64,000 bases of DNA from Microbacterium sp. SL75 (GTDB lineage: Bacteria > Actinomycetota > Actinomycetes > Actinomycetales > Microbacteriaceae): positions 1,984,001 to 2,048,000 of the forward strand of contig NZ_CP113067.1 of the NCBI RefSeq assembly GCF_026625865.1, read 5' to 3'. Of the stretch, positions 60,077-64,000 are shown piece by piece; within the stretch, counting starts at the first letter, position 1, and every line of letters starts with the position of its first letter. The notes beneath the pieces are model-generated. The model was given only the letters and a program-made list of their open reading frames with translations, was not told the DNA's origin and searched no databases. The translations under genes were made by a program, and so were the position numbers.

Positions 60077-61741
60077 TTACTTGGCCTCGTGCTGAGCGCG
60101 CACCATCTCCACGACCTCGTCGTACTTCGGCGAGTTCATGAAGTTGTCGACCGACACGTGGAGCGAGTCGGGCGACTGCGCCTTGGCGCGGTCGGTGAGC
60201 TGGTTCTGCGTGATGACCAGGTCGGCGGAGCCGTCGAGGTTCGCGATCGCCTGGTTGGTGACCGTGACGCCGTCGATGCCGGCCTTCTTGATCTTGTTGC
60301 GCAGGACGCTGGCGCCCATGGCCGAGGAGCCCATGCCGGCGTCGCAGGCGAACACGATGTTGTTCAGCTGCTTGGTCGCCACAGTTCCCGCGGCGCCGCC
60401 GAGGGCGGCGTCGACATCGCGGTCGGCCGCCTCGGTCGTGCCCGAGCCGGTCGTGCCGGCGGCACGGGTGCGGAGGGCGCCGAGGGCCGAGGACTCCTTG
60501 CCCTTGTTGGCCGCGGTCTGGTCGATCGCGGCGGCGAAGCTGTCGCCCTCGGCCTCCTGGTCGCGCTTGCGCGAGGCGCGGAGGATGACGCCGGCCACCA
60601 GGAAGGTCACCGCGGCGGCCACGACGACCGACAGGTAGACCACGAGGAGGTTGGCGGGACCGGCGCCGATGGCGGCGACGGTGACGGCGATGATGCTGCC
60701 GGGAGCGGCAGGGAAGGCCAGGCCGCCCTGGAAGATCATGTTCGTCGCGACACCCGAGGCGCCACCGGCGATCAGCGCGAGGATCGTCATGGGCTTCGCG
60801 AGGGCGTACGGGAAATAGATCTCGTGGATGCCGCCGAGGAACTGGATGATGATCGCGCCGGGGGCCGACGCCTTCGCCGCGCCGACACCGAAGAAGGTGA
60901 AGGCGAGCAGCAGACCCAGGCCGGGGCCGGGGTTCGCCTCGATGAGGAACAGGATCGACTTGCCCGACTCCGCCGCCTGCTCGATGCCGAGAGGGGTGAA
61001 GACACCGTGGTTGATCGCGTTGTTGAGGAACAGCACCTTGGCCGGCTCGACGATGATCGACAGCACCGGGAGCAGGTTGAACTGCACGAGGAACGCGACG
61101 ATGCTGCCGAGGACCGCGCTGATGCCGAGGAAGACCGGGCCGAAGGCGAAGAAGCCGACGATCGCGAGGATCATGCCGAGGATGCCGGCGGAGAAGTTGT
61201 TCACGAGCATCTCGAAGCCGGGGCGGATCTTGCCGTCCCACAGCTTGTCCATCTGCTTGGTGACCCAGGCCGCGAGCGGGCCCATGATCATCGCGCCGAG
61301 GAACATCGGGATGTTGGTGCCGACGATGACGCCCATCACCGCGATCGTGGCGACCACGCCACCGCGCGCGCCGTAGACGATGCGCCCACCGGTGTTGGCG
61401 ATGAGCAGCGGCAGCAGGTACGTGATCATGACGCTGACCAGGCCGACGTAGCCCTGGTAGGTGCCGCCGTCCGCGTTCGCGGTCAGCGCGGTCATGGCGC
61501 CCGGCCAGTTGATGGTCGCGGCGTCGCCGCCGCCGCCGAGGATCTCGGCGACCGGAGCCCAGTGCCAGCCGAAGGGGCTCTTGGCACCGAAGAAGCCGGC
61601 GGGGATGAAGAGCATGGTGATGAAACCCCATGCGATGAATGCCGCGATGTTCGGCATGATCATGCCGGAGAGGAACGTGCCGAATCGCTGAACCGCGATC
61701 CGAGCCCCTCCCGGCTTCTTGGTGGGTGACGTCGTCGTCAT
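60077..61741 (-). CDS. mtlA: PTS mannitol-specific EIICB component
   Basis: A 554-residue membrane permease-kinase. The EIIC domain (about 15-350) has roughly eight helices with GAMIMGPLAAWVTKQMDKLWDG and the substrate-loop GGIHEIYFPYAL; a flexible charged linker (about 375-455) joins the EIIB domain with the phospho-Cys in VFACDAGMGSSAMG (about 464). It takes up mannitol and releases mannitol 1-phosphate for MtlD. EIIA is separate. ATG at 61741. Confidence 0.96.
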   Translation of the reverse strand: MTTTSPTKKPGGARIAVQRFGTFLSGMIMPNIAAFIAWGFITMLFIPAGFFGAKSPFGWHWAPVAEILGGGGDAATINWPGAMTALTANADGGTYQGYVGLVSVMITYLLPLLIANTGGRIVYGARGGVVATIAVMGVIVGTNIPMFLGAMIMGPLAAWVTKQMDKLWDGKIRPGFEMLVNNFSAGILGMILAIVGFFAFGPVFLGISAVLGSIVAFLVQFNLLPVLSIIVEPAKVLFLNNAINHGVFTPLGIEQAAESGKSILFLIEANPGPGLGLLLAFTFFGVGAAKASAPGAIIIQFLGGIHEIYFPYALAKPMTILALIAGGASGVATNMIFQGGLAFPAAPGSIIAVTVAAIGAGPANLLVVYLSVVVAAAVTFLVAGVILRASRKRDQEAEGDSFAAAIDQTAANKGKESSALGALRTRAAGTTGSGTTEAADRDVDAALGGAAGTVATKQLNNIVFACDAGMGSSAMGASVLRNKIKKAGIDGVTVTNQAIANLDGSADLVITQNQLTDRAKAQSPDSLHVSVDNFMNSPKYDEVVEMVRAQHEAK

Positions 61742-61792
61742 TGCTGTGTCTCCTTGACTGGCTGCACGGCGGGAGCCGCGGTGGGGGGCGGC

Positions 61793-63475
61793 TTACGCCG
61801 CCGAGTGGGCGGAGGCTGCCTGGGCGGCCTCTCGGGCAGAGGCCGCGTCATCCGCGGCCAGGGCGGCCTCGGCGATGCGACGGGCATCGTCGAGAGAGTG
61901 GGTGAGCAAGGTGGCGCGCACGTCGGCGAGGGCCGTGGGAGCCATCGACAGCGTGGTGGCGCCGAGACCGACCAGCACGACAGCGAGCAGCGGGTCGGCC
62001 GCCGCCTCGCCGCAGATGCCGACGGGCTTGTCGTGAGCGCGACCGGCGGCCCCGACCTCGCGGATGAGGCGCAGCACGGCCGGGTGCCACGGGTCCTGGA
62101 ACGACGCGACCGAGCCGAGCAGGCGGTCCGCGGCGAGCGTGTACTGCGTCAGGTCGTTGGTGCCGATCGAGGCGAAATCCGCGATCTGCAGGATCCGGTC
62201 GGCCAGCAGCGCCGACGAGGGCACCTCGACCATCACACCGGTGGTCTTCAGGCCGTAGTCCTTCGCCAGTGCGGTGAAGTAACGGGTCTCCTCGACGGTC
62301 GAGACCATCGGCGCCATGACCCAGAGGTCGGCCGGGCCCGCCTCGGAAGCCCGGGTCGCGGCATCCGCTTCCGCCAGGGCGGTGAGCTGCTCGCGCAGGA
62401 TGTCCTCGCTCGCGCGGAGGGCGCGCAGGCCCCGCAGGCCCAGCGCCGGGTTCTCTTCGTGCGCGTCGTTGAGGAAGGGCAGCGGCTTGTCGGCGCCAGC
62501 GTCGAGCACACGCACGACGACCTTCTTGCCGGGGAAAGCGCTGAGCAGTTCGATGTAGGCGGCGCGCTGCTCCTCGACGGTGGGCGCGGAGCTCGAGCTG
62601 AGGAAGAGGAACTCGGTGCGGAACAGACCCACGCCCTCGGCGCCGAGCTCGACGGCCTCGGCCGCGCCGCCGGGCTTGCCGAGGTTCGCGAGCAGGGGGA
62701 CCTTCGTGCCGTCGGAGAGGGCGCCGTCGGTGATGGGGGCGGATGCCGCGGTCCTGCGGGCGTCGGCGCGGTTCTGCGCGCGGGCGAGGTCGTCGTCGGT
62801 GGGATCGACGGTGACGACACCTGCGGCGGCGTCCACGATGACGGACTGCCCGTCGACGAGGTCTTTCGCGCCGGCCGCGCCGACGACGGCGACGATCGAC
62901 TTCTCTCGGGCCAGGATCGCCGTGTGCGAGGTGGGACCGCCCTCGGTCGTGATCAGGGCGAGCACCTTCTCGAGGTCGAGCAGCGCGGTGTCGGCGGGTG
63001 CCAGATCCTTGGCGACCAGCACGAAGGGGTGGCCCGGATCCGGGATGCCGGGAGCTGCGACCCCGCGCAGACGCGCGATGACCCGCTGGGCGACGTCGTC
63101 GAGGTCGGCGGCACGCTCACCCAGATAGCCGCCGAGGGCCACGAGCTGCTCGCGGAAGGAGGCGAAGGCATCGTGCACGGCGAACTCGCCGGTCTTCCCG
63201 GCCGCCAGACGGCTGTCGACCTCGGCCTCGAGCGTGGGGTCCTCGGCGATCATCGCCTGCGCCTCGAGCACGTCGCGCGCAGCTCCCCCGGCCTGGGCGC
63301 CGCGGGCTTCGAGCTCACGGGCGACCGCGCCGATGGCCTCGCGCACGCGCGCGGTCTCGTCTTCGACCGAGAGCTCGCTCTTCGCGTCCTTCGGGGCGGG
63401 CAGGGGCTCTGCCATGCGCGCGATGGGTCCCTGGGCGACGCCCAGTCCGATTCCGACTCCACGGAGTTCCGTCAT
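61793..63475 (-). CDS. ptsI: PTS enzyme I (phosphoenolpyruvate-protein phosphotransferase)
   Basis: A 560-residue general PTS protein that takes phosphate from PEP. Phospho-His about residue 184 in GGPTSHTAILARE, the PEP-binding Arg in GLFRTEFLFLS, FRTEF and the late VGICGEAAADP with the catalytic Cys. Length is typical. Finding ptsI inside a mannitol operon suggests that this sugar is a main PTS substrate of the organism. It stands 15 bp after ptsH and 51 bp before mtlA. Confidence 0.96.
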   Translation of the reverse strand: MTELRGVGIGLGVAQGPIARMAEPLPAPKDAKSELSVEDETARVREAIGAVARELEARGAQAGGAARDVLEAQAMIAEDPTLEAEVDSRLAAGKTGEFAVHDAFASFREQLVALGGYLGERAADLDDVAQRVIARLRGVAAPGIPDPGHPFVLVAKDLAPADTALLDLEKVLALITTEGGPTSHTAILAREKSIVAVVGAAGAKDLVDGQSVIVDAAAGVVTVDPTDDDLARAQNRADARRTAASAPITDGALSDGTKVPLLANLGKPGGAAEAVELGAEGVGLFRTEFLFLSSSSAPTVEEQRAAYIELLSAFPGKKVVVRVLDAGADKPLPFLNDAHEENPALGLRGLRALRASEDILREQLTALAEADAATRASEAGPADLWVMAPMVSTVEETRYFTALAKDYGLKTTGVMVEVPSSALLADRILQIADFASIGTNDLTQYTLAADRLLGSVASFQDPWHPAVLRLIREVGAAGRAHDKPVGICGEAAADPLLAVVLVGLGATTLSMAPTALADVRATLLTHSLDDARRIAEAALAADDAASAREAAQAASAHSAA

Positions 63476-63490
63476 GGTGCTGTGTTTCCT

Positions 63491-63766
63491 TTACTCGGCA
63501 TCGTGGTCGGTGGTCAGAAGCTCCGCGAGGCGCTCCAACGTCGCTTCGGCGGTGTCGCCGTCGGCGGTGAGGGTCACGTAGTCGCCCTGCTCGAGCCCGA
63601 GAGCGATGATCCCGAGGATGCTCGCGGCGTTGATGGGCTTGCCGGCGTCTTTGGCGAGGGTCACGGGGATACCGGAGTCCTTCGCCGCCTGGGCGAAGAG
63701 CTTCGCGGGGCGCGCGTGCAGGCCGTGCGACGATCCGATGCGGACGGTGCGGGTCAAGTGGGGCAT
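63491..63766 (-). CDS. ptsH: PTS phosphocarrier protein HPr
   Basis: A 91-residue carrier that moves phosphate from EI to EIIA. Active His17 in SSHGLHARPAK; Ser49 in NAASILG at the position of the regulatory Ser46. The residues around it (SILGIIALGL) are close to the usual HPr kinase site. ATG at 63766, followed 15 bp later by ptsI. Confidence 0.95.
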   Translation of the reverse strand: MPHLTRTVRIGSSHGLHARPAKLFAQAAKDSGIPVTLAKDAGKPINAASILGIIALGLEQGDYVTLTADGDTAEATLERLAELLTTDHDAE

Positions 63767-63786
63767 GGTGTCCTCTCCGTCGTTTT

Positions 63787-64000
63787 TCAGATCGTGTCCG
63801 CGGGCTGGCGGGATCGCAGGGCGTCCTCGACCAGGGCGAGGGTTCGGGTGCCGCTGTGGTCCGTGAAGACATTGTCGGGAAGCAGCACAACGCTCACGCC
63901 GCGGGGCGCGGCCTGGAGGCGGATGTCCTCGAGCTCGAGGGCCAGGTGCGGACCCACCAGCACGATGTCGGCCGCGTCCAGGTCGATCGGGAGGGACTGC
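63787..64000 (-). CDS. PTS EIIB-like protein (lactose/cellobiose type) or EIIB domain of a regulator, C-terminal part
   Basis: Partial: the gene enters from beyond the right edge and only the last 70 or so residues are visible. They read as an alpha/beta fold with DAADIVLVGPHLALELEDI and GVSVVLLPDNVFTDHSGTR, a pattern like the second half of lactose/cellobiose-type EIIB proteins (strand ending DIVL-GP-). It stops 20 bp before ptsH, so it is the gene preceding ptsH in the operon. It could equally be the EIIB tail of an MtlR-like PRD activator; the part needed to decide is outside. Confidence 0.55.
   Translation of the reverse strand, partial: QSLPIDLDAADIVLVGPHLALELEDIRLQAAPRGVSVVLLPDNVFTDHSGTRTLALVEDALRSRQPADTI

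Overview
This is a very GC-rich (roughly 70 % by eye), densely coding bacterial chromosome segment. Its gene content and signals point to an actinobacterium of the Microbacteriaceae, most likely Microbacterium or a close relative: monomeric isocitrate dehydrogenase, a RamB-type regulator beside GTP-dependent PEP carboxykinase, a ZTP riboswitch on glyA, an FMN riboswitch on ribD, many GTG starts, many leaderless promoters, and the heptamer GGATGCC/GGCATCC scattered at very high density. The genus is an inference. I found no rRNA, tRNA, CRISPR array, prophage, integrase or transposase. Almost everything is chromosomal housekeeping or catabolic gene content; the accessory-looking material is a set of intergenic repeat families and one AbiEi/DUF559 gene embedded among them.

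Layout. 1-9653: end of icd, an L,D-transpeptidase, a GlcD-type oxidase with a small membrane protein, glyA (ZTP riboswitch), a repeat-filled gap, folD, an acidic protein, and a ribulose-monophosphate pair (hexulose-6-P synthase and isomerase) divergent from a LuxR-type regulator across a perfect 9-bp inverted repeat. 9672-17755: a homoprotocatechuate (4-hydroxyphenylacetate) meta-cleavage cluster read leftwards (FAH-RraA fusion, GntR regulator, hpaE, hpaD, hpaH, hpaI) with a divergent MHS-type transporter. 18012-23773: a thiamine-diphosphate decarboxylase-like enzyme divergent from a TetR gene plus a zinc-ribbon gene, then an IclR regulator divergent from an aromatic-ring FAD monooxygenase. 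24232-29338: succinate-semialdehyde dehydrogenase, ramB, pckG. 29610-42581: an exporter, an MHS transporter, the rib operon, an Fpg/Nei glycosylase, a GNAT enzyme, trpS, xthA and a YihY protein. 42716-46270: sdhCDAB. 46485-56058: manC, then a nucleoside uptake and salvage cluster (BMP lipoprotein, ATPase, two permeases, cdd, deoA, add). 56332-58268: DUF559 protein and a small hydrolase among repeats. 58387-64000: a mannitol PTS locus (partial EIIB-like gene, ptsH, ptsI, mtlA, mtlF, mtlD).

How the parts work together. The hpa cluster turns homoprotocatechuate into succinic semialdehyde and pyruvate; gabD at 24232 could carry the semialdehyde into the TCA cycle through succinate dehydrogenase, while ramB/pckG sit at the TCA-gluconeogenesis switch. 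glyA, folD and the RuMP pair all handle C1 units. The nucleoside ABC transporter feeds directly into cytidine deaminase, pyrimidine-nucleoside phosphorylase and adenosine deaminase. The mannitol locus carries its own general PTS proteins.

The most unusual sequence content is intergenic: a 73-bp nested-palindrome element present four times in two pairs (5681, 5833, 23801, 23989); a second family of about 80 bp with ends CGAACTCCTGAG/CTCAGGAGTTCG present at least six times (17839, 25784, 31564, 56139, 56300, 57320); a 32-bp tandem array; a 21-bp tandem array; and a 53-bp tandem duplication. One copy of the second family supplies the stop codon of the DUF559 gene. Ten genes have a TANNNT hexamer 6-7 nt before the start codon, a signature of leaderless transcription, and this fixes several starts.
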